From: Diaphorobacter sp. HDW4B | GTDB lineage: Bacteria > Pseudomonadota > Gammaproteobacteria > Burkholderiales > Burkholderiaceae_C | Direction of reading: 5' to 3' | DNA: 64,000 bases | Assembly (NCBI RefSeq): GCF_011305535.1 | Contig: NZ_CP049906.1 | Location: 124,001-188,000 of the forward strand | Part shown: positions 1 through 8,346 of the stretch, piece after piece | How the letters are laid out: each line of letters opens with the position of its first letter | Position numbering within the stretch: the stretch's first letter is position 1 | Notes under the pieces: generated by a model | Databases searched by the model: none | Seen by the model: only the letters and a program-made list of their open reading frames with translations | What the model was told of the DNA's origin: nothing | Program-made: the position numbers and the translations under genes

Positions 1-184
1 CGCCCCATTCCTTGGTGATCACTTCCTGCGCGCGGCTGAGCGACGACTTGGGCATCGCGCCCAGCGAATTGCCGTCGAGGTAGATCACGTCGGAGGGCAG
101 ATCGAACTGCTCGCGCAGCTTGGCCAGTGGGTCGCGCGCGTCCATCGCGCGGCAGTCTTCAAGGGTGATTTTGGTTGTTGTCAT
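1..184 (-). CDS. kynU: Kynureninase, N-terminal fragment (cut by window edge)
   Basis: Only the first 61 codons are in the window; the rest lies beyond base 1. The reading frame starts at an ATG at 184 and contains the stretch [16 protein letters not shown], which is characteristic of the N-terminus of PLP-dependent kynureninases. The enzyme cleaves kynurenine to anthranilate plus alanine, or 3-hydroxykynurenine to 3-hydroxyanthranilate plus alanine, in the cytoplasm. It is the last visible gene of a leftward array headed by an ABC transporter. The nba genes at 8347-14093 degrade 3-hydroxyanthranilate, the product of its second reaction, so the context agrees with the call. The PLP lysine is not in view. 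Confidence 0.9.
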   Translation of the reverse strand, partial: MTTTKITLEDCRAMDARDPLAKLREQFDLPSDVIYLDGNSLGAMPKSSLSRAQEVITKEWG

Positions 185-278
185 GAACGTCGTTCCTGTC
201 GAAAGTGGAGTGCGAGAAGACCGTCTGAAGGCGTGACTTTTCGCACGTGTGAAATGGGTTGCGGTGCCGGATTGCTTT

Positions 279-1214
279 TCAGCGTTCGCGCATCGCCTCA
301 CGGCCCGGTGCGCTGCCGGTCTTCTTGCCACTGCGCAGCGATGGCAGTGCGAGCATGAACAGCACGAACAGTCCGGTAGCGAGCTTCAGGTCGGGCGGTG
401 GCATGTTGGCGGCCAGGCACAGCGAGATCAACTGGTAGTAGATGATCGCGCCGACGATGGGTGCCAGCAGTTGGCGAAACACCGTCTGGTTGCCGATGAT
501 GGCCTCACCGATCATCAGCGCGGCCAGACCGTTGATGAGCACGCCCAGACCCATGTTGATGTCGCCAAAGCCCTGCGACTGCACCATGAGCGCACCCGCC
601 ATGGCCGAGAAGCCACCAGCGATGCCGATGCCCACGATGGTGGCGGTCCAGACGTTGATGCCCTGTGCTTCCGACATGTCGGGGTTGGCGCCCACAGCGC
701 GCATGGCCGTGCCTTTTTCTGTCTTGAAGAAATAGTTGAGTGCGAAGAACGCGATGGCCAGCAGCAGGCCGACGATGGCGATCTTGTTCCATGGCGAGCC
801 CGCGTCGGCCACCGGGATCACATCCAGAATGCTGTCGCTGCCGAACAGCGAGATGTTGGAGCGGCCCATGATGCGCAGGTTGATGCTGTAGAGCATCGTG
901 GTCATCAGAATGCCGGCAAGCAGCGTGTGGATGCGAAAGCGCAGGTGGATGTAGGCGGTGCAGCAGCCCGCGATGAAGCCTGCGGCGATAGCGCAGACCA
1001 CCGCCAGCCACGGGTTCATGCCCGCCATGATCAGGATGGTGCAGACGCAGCCGCCGAGCGGAAATGCGCCTTCGGCCGTCATGTCGGGAAAGCTCAGCAC
1101 GCGAAACGGCAGCATGATGCCCAGCACCACGAAACCCATGATCAGACTCTGGGCGATGGTGACCGGAATCAGTGCGTAGAACGTCGAAAAAGTGGTTGCA
1201 ATGAATTCGCTCAT
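279..1214 (-). CDS. ABC transporter permease (TrpY / COG4120-like)
   Basis: This 311-residue protein is hydrophobic throughout, with roughly eight to nine membrane segments, and resembles the single-permease uptake systems of the TrpXYZ / uncharacterised COG4120 class, which are distantly related to branched-chain amino acid permeases. It would form the inner-membrane channel for the solute captured by the periplasmic protein at 2104-3093. Its ATG lies 5 bases after the ATPase stop codon, so the two are cotranscribed. In Gram-positive bacteria members of this class take up tryptophan; with kynureninase immediately downstream, tryptophan or kynurenine is a reasonable substrate here, but that is inference. 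Confidence 0.85.
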   Translation of the reverse strand: MSEFIATTFSTFYALIPVTIAQSLIMGFVVLGIMLPFRVLSFPDMTAEGAFPLGGCVCTILIMAGMNPWLAVVCAIAAGFIAGCCTAYIHLRFRIHTLLAGILMTTMLYSINLRIMGRSNISLFGSDSILDVIPVADAGSPWNKIAIVGLLLAIAFFALNYFFKTEKGTAMRAVGANPDMSEAQGINVWTATIVGIGIAGGFSAMAGALMVQSQGFGDINMGLGVLINGLAALMIGEAIIGNQTVFRQLLAPIVGAIIYYQLISLCLAANMPPPDLKLATGLFVLFMLALPSLRSGKKTGSAPGREAMRER

Positions 1215-1219
1215 GATGG

Positions 1220-1999
1220 TCAGCTCGCCAGCAACATGCGGTCGCTCTTGGTGGAGAAATGGGAGATCAGGTCGGGCACGGTGAGGCCCTTCTTTTCTTC
1301 GGGGCCGATCTCCAGCTTCACGCGGCCCGCGTCCACCATGAACACGCGGTGGCCGTAGTCGATGGCGTGCTGCATGTTGTGCGTCACCATCAGCACGGTG
1401 AGTTGGAAGGCTTCGACAGCCTTGATGGTCGCGGCCATCACCAGATCGGCGGTGCGCGGATCAAGCGCCGCCGTGTGCTCGTCGAGCAGCAGCAGTTGCG
1501 GCGATGTGCTCACCGCCATCACCAGCGAGAGCGACTGGCGCTGTCCGCCCGAGAGCAGATCGACGCGCGCGTCCAAGCGGTCTTCGAGCCCGAGGCCGAG
1601 CACCGACAGACGCTCCTGATAAAGCTTGCGACGCGCGGCGGTGAGGCCGGGACGCAGCGTGCGCTTGGCCACGCGCAACTCGGCCAGCAGCATGTTTTCG
1701 GCGATCGTCATGCTGGCGGCGGTACCCTTCATCGGGTCCTGAAAAACGCGGGTGATGCGCTGCGCGCGCTTGTGCACGGGCAGCGCAGTCACATCGTCGT
1801 TGCCCACAATGACCGTTCCTTCATCGAGCATCAGCGCACCGCTGATCGCGTTGAGCATGGTGCTCTTGCCCGCTCCGTTGGTGCCGATGATGATGCCGAA
1901 CTCTCCCGTCGCGAGCTTGAGCGTCAGGTCGTTGAGCGCCACCTTCTCGTCGGGTTTGCCGCGATAGAACACCTTGCGCGCATTTCTTACTTCCAGCAT
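1220..1999 (-). CDS. ABC transporter ATP-binding protein (TrpZ-like)
   Basis: The 259-residue protein is a complete ABC ATPase. Walker A is GTNGAGKST at about residues 39-47, the Q-loop is in RVFQDP near 84, the signature LLSGGQ is near 148-153, Walker B LLLLDE is near 169-174 and the switch histidine is in MVTHNM. It would energise the permease encoded 5 bases downstream. A gap of about 100 bases separates it from the substrate-binding protein gene upstream. Regulation is presumably from the promoter region at 3094-3259 shared with the GntR gene. The ATPase assignment is certain; the transported solute is inferred from neighbours only. Confidence 0.92.
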   Translation of the reverse strand: MLEVRNARKVFYRGKPDEKVALNDLTLKLATGEFGIIIGTNGAGKSTMLNAISGALMLDEGTVIVGNDDVTALPVHKRAQRITRVFQDPMKGTAASMTIAENMLLAELRVAKRTLRPGLTAARRKLYQERLSVLGLGLEDRLDARVDLLSGGQRQSLSLVMAVSTSPQLLLLDEHTAALDPRTADLVMAATIKAVEAFQLTVLMVTHNMQHAIDYGHRVFMVDAGRVKLEIGPEEKKGLTVPDLISHFSTKSDRMLLAS

Positions 2000-2103
2000 G
2001 ACTGCCTACTTTCCCCTCAAGCCAGAGGCCAGTCTGCGCGATGCACGCTGGCCACTGGCTGCTTTCTACGAATCGTTGAATGACTGTGGATACCGGAAGC
2101 GAC

Positions 2104-3093
2104 TCAGTCCACGAAGCACTTGCAATCGGCGATGCCAGCGGGTGCCGTCATCTTGAAAGCCTTGAGCGCGGTGCGCGAGACCACGGTTTCATGGTCGGCC
2201 AGCGTGGGCTTCATCGGCGCGATGTTCTTGGGATCCTCGCCCTTCAGAATGCGCGCGGCGATCTTGCCCGCGTTCTCGCCCACCTTTTCATAACGCACGG
2301 CGACGGCGGCCACCACCAGGCCCTTGTGCACGGGTTCGGGGTCGGCACCCATCAGCGGCACACCGATCTGGCGCGCAGCGGCGGAGACCGCAGGCGTGGC
2401 CGGTTGCAGCAGGTTGGAGGTCGGGTTGTAGAGCACGTCCACCTTGCCCTTGAGCGATGCGATGCGTTGCTGCACGTCGTTGGCGTTGTCCACGCCGACC
2501 GAGACAATCTGGTAGTCGTTGGTGGTGCCGGTCTGCTTGACCTTCTCCAGCAGCGCCACGTCGTTGGCTTCGCCTGGGTTGTAAGGCATGCCGAAGCGCT
2601 TGGAGTTGGGCACCAGCTTGTGCGCAAACTGCATCACGGCGGCCATGTCCTGCAGGTCGGACGAGCCGGTGATGCCGGTGTCACCCTTGTCCCACGACGG
2701 CGTGAGCTTGGCGGCCACGGGGTCGGTCACCACGCTGAAGACGATGGGAATGCCCGAGCTCATCAGCGCCTTCTTGGCGACCTGCGACACCGGCGTGGTG
2801 ATGGTGAGCATCAGCTTGGGCTTGCCGGCCTGCAACTTGGCGATCATCTGCGGCAGCAGCGTGGAGTCGAAGTTGGTGTGGCTCAGTTCATAGACCACGT
2901 CCTTGCCTTCCACGAAACCCTGGCGCGTCAGCTCCTTCTTGAAGCCGGTGATGGACTCGTTGAGCTGCGGGTGATCGCCGAAGTTGGCGATGGCGATCTT
3001 GACCGGATCGGCCCAGACGCTGGTGCTGAGTGCCGTCAGCAGTGCGCCTGCGACCAATGCCTTGTTGAATCCTGCGCGAGTGGTTTGAACCAT
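2104..3093 (-). CDS. ABC transporter periplasmic substrate-binding protein (TrpX / COG2984-like)
   Basis: A 329-residue protein with a classical Sec signal peptide: basic N-terminus, hydrophobic core and a likely cleavage after the Val-Trp-Ala at residues 26-28. The start was set at the ATG at 3093 because a GGAG-type ribosome-binding site (GGAGAC) lies just upstream and the signal peptide begins there; an in-frame upstream ATG at 3129 would put twelve polar residues before it. The mature part follows the two-lobed COG2984 fold found in TrpX-type receptors. It heads the leftward transporter-kynU array, next to a divergent GntR regulator. Tryptophan or kynurenine is the suggested ligand on context alone. 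Confidence 0.85.
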   Translation of the reverse strand: MVQTTRAGFNKALVAGALLTALSTSVWADPVKIAIANFGDHPQLNESITGFKKELTRQGFVEGKDVVYELSHTNFDSTLLPQMIAKLQAGKPKLMLTITTPVSQVAKKALMSSGIPIVFSVVTDPVAAKLTPSWDKGDTGITGSSDLQDMAAVMQFAHKLVPNSKRFGMPYNPGEANDVALLEKVKQTGTTNDYQIVSVGVDNANDVQQRIASLKGKVDVLYNPTSNLLQPATPAVSAAARQIGVPLMGADPEPVHKGLVVAAVAVRYEKVGENAGKIAARILKGEDPKNIAPMKPTLADHETVVSRTALKAFKMTAPAGIADCKCFVD

Positions 3094-3207
3094 GCTTGTG
3101 TCTCCAGTGGGGCCCGTGCAGCATTCCAATCAGGTGCCGGGCTCAGGTTTGTAGGTAGGGTCCGCAACGCAAAAATCATATATAGTTTGCGTGAAGAGAT
3201 ATTATTC

Positions 3208-3232
3208 GGTATACCAAATATACATCTTGGTA
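3208..3232. promoter_or_regulatory. Candidate GntR operator
   Basis: In the divergent region between the binding-protein gene and the GntR gene, 3208-3215 is the perfect palindrome GGTATACC (14-base extended form with one mismatched pair), and TACCAA at 3212-3217 pairs with TTGGTA at 3227-3232 across nine bases. An AT-rich -10-like TATAGT lies at 3181-3186. Position and symmetry suit an operator for the adjacent FCD-type GntR protein, but the protein-site link is inferred. Confidence 0.4.
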
Positions 3233-3259
3233 CTTACCCTCAGAGCGAAAGGTATGCTC

Positions 3260-4165
3260 ATGGACATGAACCACGACGAAGATTCCAAGACGGATATGGC
3301 CTACCAGTTGCTGCGGCGCGAGATCCTCGCTGCACGACTTGCGCCGGACACCGCATTGCGCCCCACTGCACTCAAGGACCGCTATGGTCTGAGCTGGACG
3401 CCCGTGCGCGAGGCGCTGGCACGGCTCGAAGCCGAGCGGCTGGTGGTGTACCGCCGCAATCGCGGCTTTGCGGTGGCACCTGTGTCGAGTGGCGAACTCG
3501 ATGATCTACAGCGCGCACGCCAGGCCATCGAACTGCCACTGCTGAAAGAAGCCATCGAGCACGGCGATTCGGAATGGGAGGCTTCGCTTGTTGCGGCGCA
3601 CCATCGACTGATTCGCTGCACACTGCCGGTGGACGACCCTTCCGAAGAAACGCTGACGCAGTGGGAACAGTTGCACGCGGCGTTCCACCAGACGTTGCTC
3701 AGTGCGGCGGTCTCCAAATGGCTGCTGCGGTTTCAGGCGCAGATTCATGAGCAACTGCAGCGCCATCACCGCGTGCTGGCGATTCTTCCGGTGTTCAAGA
3801 GCCGGGAAGTGGACGCGCAGGAGGCCTTCGACGCTTTGCGCAATGCCATGAGCCCGTTGCACCACACCGAGCTGCTCAACGCCGCGCTCGACCGCGATGT
3901 GGACAAGGCCTTGCTGCTGATGGCCGAACATGCGGGCACGACCATGGATGTGTTCGAGCGCACCAGCGCCGTGCAGGAGCAGCTCGCGCGGCGCAAAGCG
4001 CAGCGGCTGGAAGCGGCAGCGGAGAAGCTGAAGAAAGCGCCCAAGCCAGTTGCCGAGGCCAAGCCCGCCAAGGTGACAAAGCCCACGACTGCGGCAAAGA
4101 CGACGAAGGCGACAAAAGCGACCCAAACGACAAAGGCACTCAAGCCCAGCAAATCCGCGAAGTGA
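3260..4165 (+). CDS. GntR-family transcriptional regulator with Lys/Ala/Thr-rich tail
   Basis: About 301 residues from the ATG at 3260, chosen because AAAGG sits seven bases upstream; in-frame ATGs at 3254 and 3266 are alternatives. A winged helix-turn-helix in the first 75 residues (REILAARLAPDTALRP, then WTPVREALARLEAERLV) is followed by an all-alpha FCD-type ligand domain. The last 55-60 residues are unusual: a low-complexity run rich in Lys, Ala, Pro and Thr, reminiscent of histone-H1-like tails, not needed for the GntR fold. It is divergent from the ABC transporter/kynU array and sits 41 bases before the PLP-enzyme gene, so it probably controls one or both. Confidence 0.88.
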   Translation: MDMNHDEDSKTDMAYQLLRREILAARLAPDTALRPTALKDRYGLSWTPVREALARLEAERLVVYRRNRGFAVAPVSSGELDDLQRARQAIELPLLKEAIEHGDSEWEASLVAAHHRLIRCTLPVDDPSEETLTQWEQLHAAFHQTLLSAAVSKWLLRFQAQIHEQLQRHHRVLAILPVFKSREVDAQEAFDALRNAMSPLHHTELLNAALDRDVDKALLLMAEHAGTTMDVFERTSAVQEQLARRKAQRLEAAAEKLKKAPKPVAEAKPAKVTKPTTAAKTTKATKATQTTKALKPSKSAK

Positions 4166-4206
4166 AGCGCCCAAAACAATAACCAGAAAATCAGGAGACA
4201 AGAGAC

Positions 4207-5190
4207 ATGAAGCCGCAACCCAATCAGCCGCGCCGCCCCACGCTCGCGGAGATGACCGCCGCGCGCGAGCGCATCGCACCCTATGTTCGCCACACGCCGC
4301 TCATCGAGCTGAAACTGCCGCTGAAAGACCGGCGCATCTTCGTGAAGCTGGAGACGCTGCAACCCATCGGCGCATTCAAGTTGCGGCCTGCGCTGTCGGC
4401 CCTGCTCAGCCGTGCGCCGAATGAACTGCGGCATGGCGTGGCGGTGTCCAGCTCGGGCAACATGGCCTACGGCACGGCCTGGGCTGCCAAGCAGCTTGGC
4501 ATTCCGATGGCTGCCTACATGATGGACAACGCGCCGCTCACCAAGATCGAGGGCGTGCGCCAACTCGGCGGCGATGTGCGCTTCATCAGCGGCGACACCT
4601 GGTGGAGCTACATCATCGAAGAAGACGCACCCGACGGGCCCGAGCTGCTCATCAACCCCGTCACGGATCAGGGCGTGCTCACCGGCAACGGCTCCATCGG
4701 CTTCGAGATTCTGGAAGACTTGCCACGCCCCGACTGGGTGCTCGCACCCATCGGCGGCGGCGGGCTGATCACCGGCGTGGCCGCTGCGGTGCGCGCGATT
4801 CAACCCGGCGTGAACGTGATGGCGGTGGAAGGCGAACACGCCGCACCCGCCACGGCGGCCTTCGCTGCAGGCAAAGTGGTCGAGGTGGAGGCACACAACT
4901 CGTTCATCAAAAGCATCGGCGGCCCAACGGTCGCGCCCGCGCTCTGGCCCATCGTTCGCGAACTGATCGATGCCACCAGCGTCGCCACGTTGTCGCAAGT
5001 GGTCGAAGCCATGCAAGTGCTCTTCGCCCAGACCAAGGTGGTGGCCGAAGGTGCGGGCGCGGCATCGCTTGCGGCGGCGATGCACGACCCACGCGTTCAG
5101 GGCAATGTGGTGTGCGTGATTTCCGGCGGCAACATCGACGCGGTGGACTACGTGCAGGCGCTGCAAGGCCAGGTGCCGGTCGCCAGATAG
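4207..5190 (+). CDS. PLP-dependent threonine/serine dehydratase-like enzyme
   Basis: A 327-residue fold-type II PLP enzyme. The PLP lysine is Lys58 in GAFKLRPA, the phosphate-binding loops are SSSGNMAYG at 81-89 and GGGG at 183-186, and the C-terminus has the SGGN motif that contacts the pyridine ring. Canonical dehydratases read GSFKxRGA and SSGNHAQG, so the Arg-Pro after the lysine and the Met in place of His mark a divergent branch whose substrate may not be threonine. A GGAGA ribosome-binding site precedes the ATG. It follows the GntR gene in the same orientation. It could deaminate an amino or hydroxyamino acid taken up by the neighbouring transporter, but no substrate is shown by the sequence. 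Confidence 0.8.
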   Translation: MKPQPNQPRRPTLAEMTAARERIAPYVRHTPLIELKLPLKDRRIFVKLETLQPIGAFKLRPALSALLSRAPNELRHGVAVSSSGNMAYGTAWAAKQLGIPMAAYMMDNAPLTKIEGVRQLGGDVRFISGDTWWSYIIEEDAPDGPELLINPVTDQGVLTGNGSIGFEILEDLPRPDWVLAPIGGGGLITGVAAAVRAIQPGVNVMAVEGEHAAPATAAFAAGKVVEVEAHNSFIKSIGGPTVAPALWPIVRELIDATSVATLSQVVEAMQVLFAQTKVVAEGAGAASLAAAMHDPRVQGNVVCVISGGNIDAVDYVQALQGQVPVAR

Positions 5191-5250
5191 CGGGGCGCGT
5201 ACGTTGAATTGCGGATCGGGGCCGCATGCGGGTTGGGTTAATCTAGGCCC

Positions 5251-6225
5251 ATGCACGATCCCGACTTCCAATCCGGCCTGGCCCTGGCGCGACGCCTGAG
5301 GCTGCAGCAACTCGCCATCTTCACCAAGGTGATCGAGTCCGGATCGGTGCTCGCAGCATCGCGCGAACTGGCGATGACGCAGCCTGCGATCAGCAAGTCG
5401 ATTCAAGACCTCGAAGGCCAGTTGGGTGCGACGCTGTTCGAGCGCAGCAAGAAGGGCATGGCGCTCACCGATTTCGGGCGCATGTTCGAGAGCCACGCCA
5501 AGCTCATGCTCTCGCAGTTGCGCTACCTGTCGGAAGACCTCGAATCGTGGAAATCGGGCACGGCCGGGCATCTGATCGTCGGCACGCTGATCGCCGCTTC
5601 CGCCACGATGCTGCCGAACGCGCTCGGCATTCTCCGCCGCATCGCGCCCAAGGTGGTCGTCACCGTCAAAGTGGGTGCCAACTCCACGCTCTACCCCATG
5701 CTGCTCAAGGGCGATGTGGACATCGTGCTCGGCATCCTGCCCGAGGACGCGAGCGTCTATCTGCCCGATCAGCGCGGCATCAGCTCGCTGCGCCATGTGC
5801 CGCTCTACGAAGAGGGGTTGAACGTAGTCGTCTCCGCCAAGCACCCGCTGGCGCAGCGCCGCAAACCGGTGTCGCTGGCCGAGCTGCACGACAAGGAATG
5901 GATCGTGCCCACGCGCGACTCGGCCACCTACCGCGCGGTGCTCAAGTTCTTTCGCGACAAGAAGCTGCCCGTGCCCGAGCATGTGATCGAGTCGGTCTCC
6001 ATCCTCACCAATCTGGAGCTGATCGTGCAATGGAACATGGTCAGCATCATGCCCAGCTCGGCCGCACGCCGGTTCGAGGAGCTGGGACTGGTCAAGGTGC
6101 TGGCCTTCGACCACCTGAGTGAGGCCACCTCCATGGGCTACACCATCCGCGCAGACCGAGAGCAAAGCGTGATCGTGCAGAGCTTCATTCAGGCGCTGCG
6201 AGAGTCGTCCTCAACCGCTGAGTGA
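5251..6225 (+). CDS. LysR-family transcriptional regulator (PcaQ/GbpR-like)
   Basis: A 324-residue LysR protein. The N-terminal winged helix covers about residues 18-80 (LAASRELAMTQPAISKSIQ is the recognition part), followed by the periplasmic-binding-protein-like effector domain with the typical DIVLGILP and NMVSIMPSS segments. It resembles the PcaQ/GbpR branch that controls aromatic and sugar-acid catabolism. No divergently transcribed partner is present; it converges with the MBL-fold gene and overlaps it by 15 bases. A palindrome in the nba promoter at 8245-8261 has the shape of a LysR site, so this protein is one candidate for its regulator. Confidence 0.88.
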   Translation: MHDPDFQSGLALARRLRLQQLAIFTKVIESGSVLAASRELAMTQPAISKSIQDLEGQLGATLFERSKKGMALTDFGRMFESHAKLMLSQLRYLSEDLESWKSGTAGHLIVGTLIAASATMLPNALGILRRIAPKVVVTVKVGANSTLYPMLLKGDVDIVLGILPEDASVYLPDQRGISSLRHVPLYEEGLNVVVSAKHPLAQRRKPVSLAELHDKEWIVPTRDSATYRAVLKFFRDKKLPVPEHVIESVSILTNLELIVQWNMVSIMPSSAARRFEELGLVKVLAFDHLSEATSMGYTIRADREQSVIVQSFIQALRESSSTAE

Positions 6226-7023
6226 CTCGGCACTGCGGGCGTACTGCCGCTGCTCGCCATCTTCCGGCCCCCACACGCGATCTGCGATGCCGTGGCTTTG
6301 TGCCAGTGAATGCACTGCGCTGCGGGTCGTGGGGCAATGGTCGAGCGCCTGCAGATGGTTCACCACCAATTCTCCCGACCAGCCAGCCGATGCGTCCACG
6401 ATGTCCTGCGCGTTCATGAGGATGTCGCCACCCAGATCGAAGCGCGCGCCTCCGGCTGGCAGCACCGCCACGTCGGGACGGAGTTCCTGCAGGCAATGGC
6501 GCACGTCGGGCGTGAGCAGCGTGTCGCCAGCGAGGTAGATGCTGGGCTCGCCGGGAAGCTCGATCAGGTAGCCATGGCCATGCTCCATCATCCGTCCGAT
6601 CCAGCCATGACCGTGCACGCAGGCAATCGGGGTGATGTGTCCGCCGAGACTCCATGGCTGGCGGTGCGGGCCCATCAACGACTCCACCCGCAGCCCGCGT
6701 TGCTGCAGATAGTCCGCATCGCGCAGCATGCAGAACACGGGGATCTGGCGCTCGCGAAGAAAGCGCTTGCCCGCGCGATCCAGATGGTCGAAGTGGCCGC
6801 GTTGGCAATGCGTGATGAGGGCGTGCGTCACGCGCTGCAGCACAGCGTCTGCGTTGTCCGGCAGATCGACAATGGGATTGCGCTGGCGTGATGTGCTCAG
6901 ATAGCGCAGTGTTGGAAGACTGGCGCGCGGAGCGAGCATGGGGTCCACCAGCAGACCGATCAGCTGACCAAAGGCTTCGAACTCAAGAACGATGGTGGCA
7001 TTGCGCAGGTGTGTGATTTGCAT
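6211..7023 (-). CDS. MBL-fold metallo-hydrolase (UlaG/UPF0173-like)
   Basis: A 270-residue metallo-beta-lactamase-fold protein. The metal-site segment reads ITHCQRGHFDHLDR, i.e. H-x4-H-x-D-H rather than the usual H-x-H-x-D-H, so the first histidine is displaced or missing. Later landmarks are LAGDT (metal-bridging Asp) and a C-terminal VNHLQALDH. No signal peptide is visible. The start was placed at the ATG at 7023; an in-frame start at 7068 with GGAA upstream is possible. It converges with the LysR gene and diverges from the GlxA-type regulator. Substrate unknown; UlaG-like lactonases and other hydrolases share the fold. Confidence 0.75.
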   Translation of the reverse strand: MQITHLRNATIVLEFEAFGQLIGLLVDPMLAPRASLPTLRYLSTSRQRNPIVDLPDNADAVLQRVTHALITHCQRGHFDHLDRAGKRFLRERQIPVFCMLRDADYLQQRGLRVESLMGPHRQPWSLGGHITPIACVHGHGWIGRMMEHGHGYLIELPGEPSIYLAGDTLLTPDVRHCLQELRPDVAVLPAGGARFDLGGDILMNAQDIVDASAGWSGELVVNHLQALDHCPTTRSAVHSLAQSHGIADRVWGPEDGEQRQYARSAESLSG

Positions 7024-7110
7024 TAGCGGATAGACCGTAGTGAAGGGAATGGGCGGGATTGGCCTCATTGTTCCAACGCAGTGTCGCGTTGAAAATGGCT
7101 CATTCAGTCA

Positions 7111-8106
7111 ATGGATTGCCATTTCATGCCACCCACCAAAACCACTCCCAAACCGCTGCGGCTTGCCCTGCTGCTCTATCCCGGCTGCATGCCTGCGGGG
7201 CTGTTTGCCGTGGCCGACATGGTGCGGGCGGCCAACCTGCGCGCGCCGCGTCTGGTTTGCGAGCTGGTCTGGGCCGGTGTCGATACGGCACCCGTAGCGA
7301 CATGGCAAGGCCCGACGCTGGTGCCATCGATTTCGCTGGACCGAGCACAAGCGGATGCGGTGCTGGTGCCGGGCTTGTGGCTGGCGACGGCAAGTGATCT
7401 CGATGCGCCATTGCAGCAGTTGGAGCCCGTGACCCGCGCCCTTCGCAATCTGCCGTCCAGCACGCGAATCTGGAGCTACTGCGCCGGAGTCTTGCCATTG
7501 GCGGCCAGCGGTCGCTTGCAAGGTGTGCCCGCCACGGCGACCTGGTGGTTGCGCGAGGCCTTGCAGGCGCGATTCAAACAGGTGCAATGGCGCTTTGACG
7601 AGTCGGTCGTGGATGGCGGCAAGGTGTTGACAGCCGCTGGCGCGCATGGGCATGTGCCGCTGATGTCGCACGCATTGGCCGAACGCCTGCGCCCCGAAGA
7701 ATGGCGCGACGTGCAGCAGCTGCTGATGCTGCCGCGTCCGCATCGGATGCACCCCACACTGGGTGGGCCGGAACTGATGTCGCTGACCGATGAGATGCTG
7801 CGGCGCGCCTTGCTCATCGTGCAGCGCAGCCCGGCCGCGGAGCTGCGGCTGCCCCAGTTGGCCGAGCAATTGCACGTCTCCAGTCGCACGCTCGCCCGAC
7901 GAGTCGCGGCGCAGACCGGCATGGCGGCCGCGCAATGGATGCGGCGCATCAAATTGCGCCAGGTGGCCGATGCCCTGTGTGAAAGCCGACAGCCACTCAA
8001 ACGGATTGCCGAAGAGCTGGGCTTTGCGAGCGAGGCCGGGTTGATTCGCGCATTTCGACAAGCCACGGGCATGACACCGATCGCGTACCGCATGGCGCAT
8101 GCGTGA
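7111..8106 (+). CDS. GlxA-type AraC-family regulator with DJ-1/PfpI N-terminal domain
   Basis: About 331 residues. Residues 1-190 form a DJ-1/PfpI-like domain (LALLLYPGCMPAGLFAVADM, with WSYCAGVLPLA at the nucleophile-elbow position), and residues 225-325 hold two AraC helix-turn-helix motifs (LAEQLHVSSRTLARRV and IAEELGFASEAGLIRAFR). This architecture is typical of GlxA/FtrA regulators, which usually sense small nitrogen or carbonyl metabolites. The start may instead be the ATG at 7126; neither has a clear ribosome-binding site. It lies directly upstream of the nba operon in the same orientation and is divergent from the MBL-fold gene. Confidence 0.85.
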   Translation: MDCHFMPPTKTTPKPLRLALLLYPGCMPAGLFAVADMVRAANLRAPRLVCELVWAGVDTAPVATWQGPTLVPSISLDRAQADAVLVPGLWLATASDLDAPLQQLEPVTRALRNLPSSTRIWSYCAGVLPLAASGRLQGVPATATWWLREALQARFKQVQWRFDESVVDGGKVLTAAGAHGHVPLMSHALAERLRPEEWRDVQQLLMLPRPHRMHPTLGGPELMSLTDEMLRRALLIVQRSPAAELRLPQLAEQLHVSSRTLARRVAAQTGMAAAQWMRRIKLRQVADALCESRQPLKRIAEELGFASEAGLIRAFRQATGMTPIAYRMAHA

Positions 8107-8244
8107 AGGCTGTTGCGACAAATCTCTCGACGACGACGCGCAACCTCTTGTATTCCCACCTCTTATAAAAAAGCTCCGCGAATTCATGGCGCAGCAGGCA
8201 CAGTCCCGGCTCTGCGCTGACCTTGGTGCTGGCGTTCGACGCGA

Positions 8245-8310
8245 TATTCCCGTTAGGAATACTTCAGCGACGCGATTTCATTAGTCAACGGCGGCGTCAC
8301 TGCCTAGACT
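8245..8310 (+). promoter_or_regulatory. Candidate nba promoter with LysR-type palindrome
   Basis: TATTCC at 8245-8250 and GGAATA at 8256-8261 form a perfect 6-5-6 inverted repeat. Downstream, TAGTCA (8282-8287) and TAGACT (8305-8310) are separated by 17 bases and each match four of six bases of the sigma70 boxes. The palindrome would be centred near -65, where LysR-type activators usually bind. The first gene starts at 8347. This is a pattern-based prediction. Confidence 0.45.
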
Positions 8311-8346
8311 CAGCCCCAATAGACCCGTTTTGTGGAGACTTCAAGA

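Noticed and set aside
3979-4165. Lys/Thr codon repeats that might be taken for a tandem DNA repeat or CRISPR-like array
   Set aside because: The repetition is codon-level low complexity in the GntR tail, with no constant repeat length or spacers.
3766-6165. Minus-strand open frame of 799 codons
   Set aside because: It is the antisense of the GntR, PLP-enzyme and LysR genes. Composition is His/Arg/Gly-rich shadow type, with no domain or ribosome-binding site.
7111-8106. GlxA-type protein as regulator of the AAAAGT element
   Set aside because: None of the element copies is near this gene, whereas the AraC gene at 20500 is adjacent to copy 1. The GlxA protein is kept as a candidate only for its own neighbourhood.
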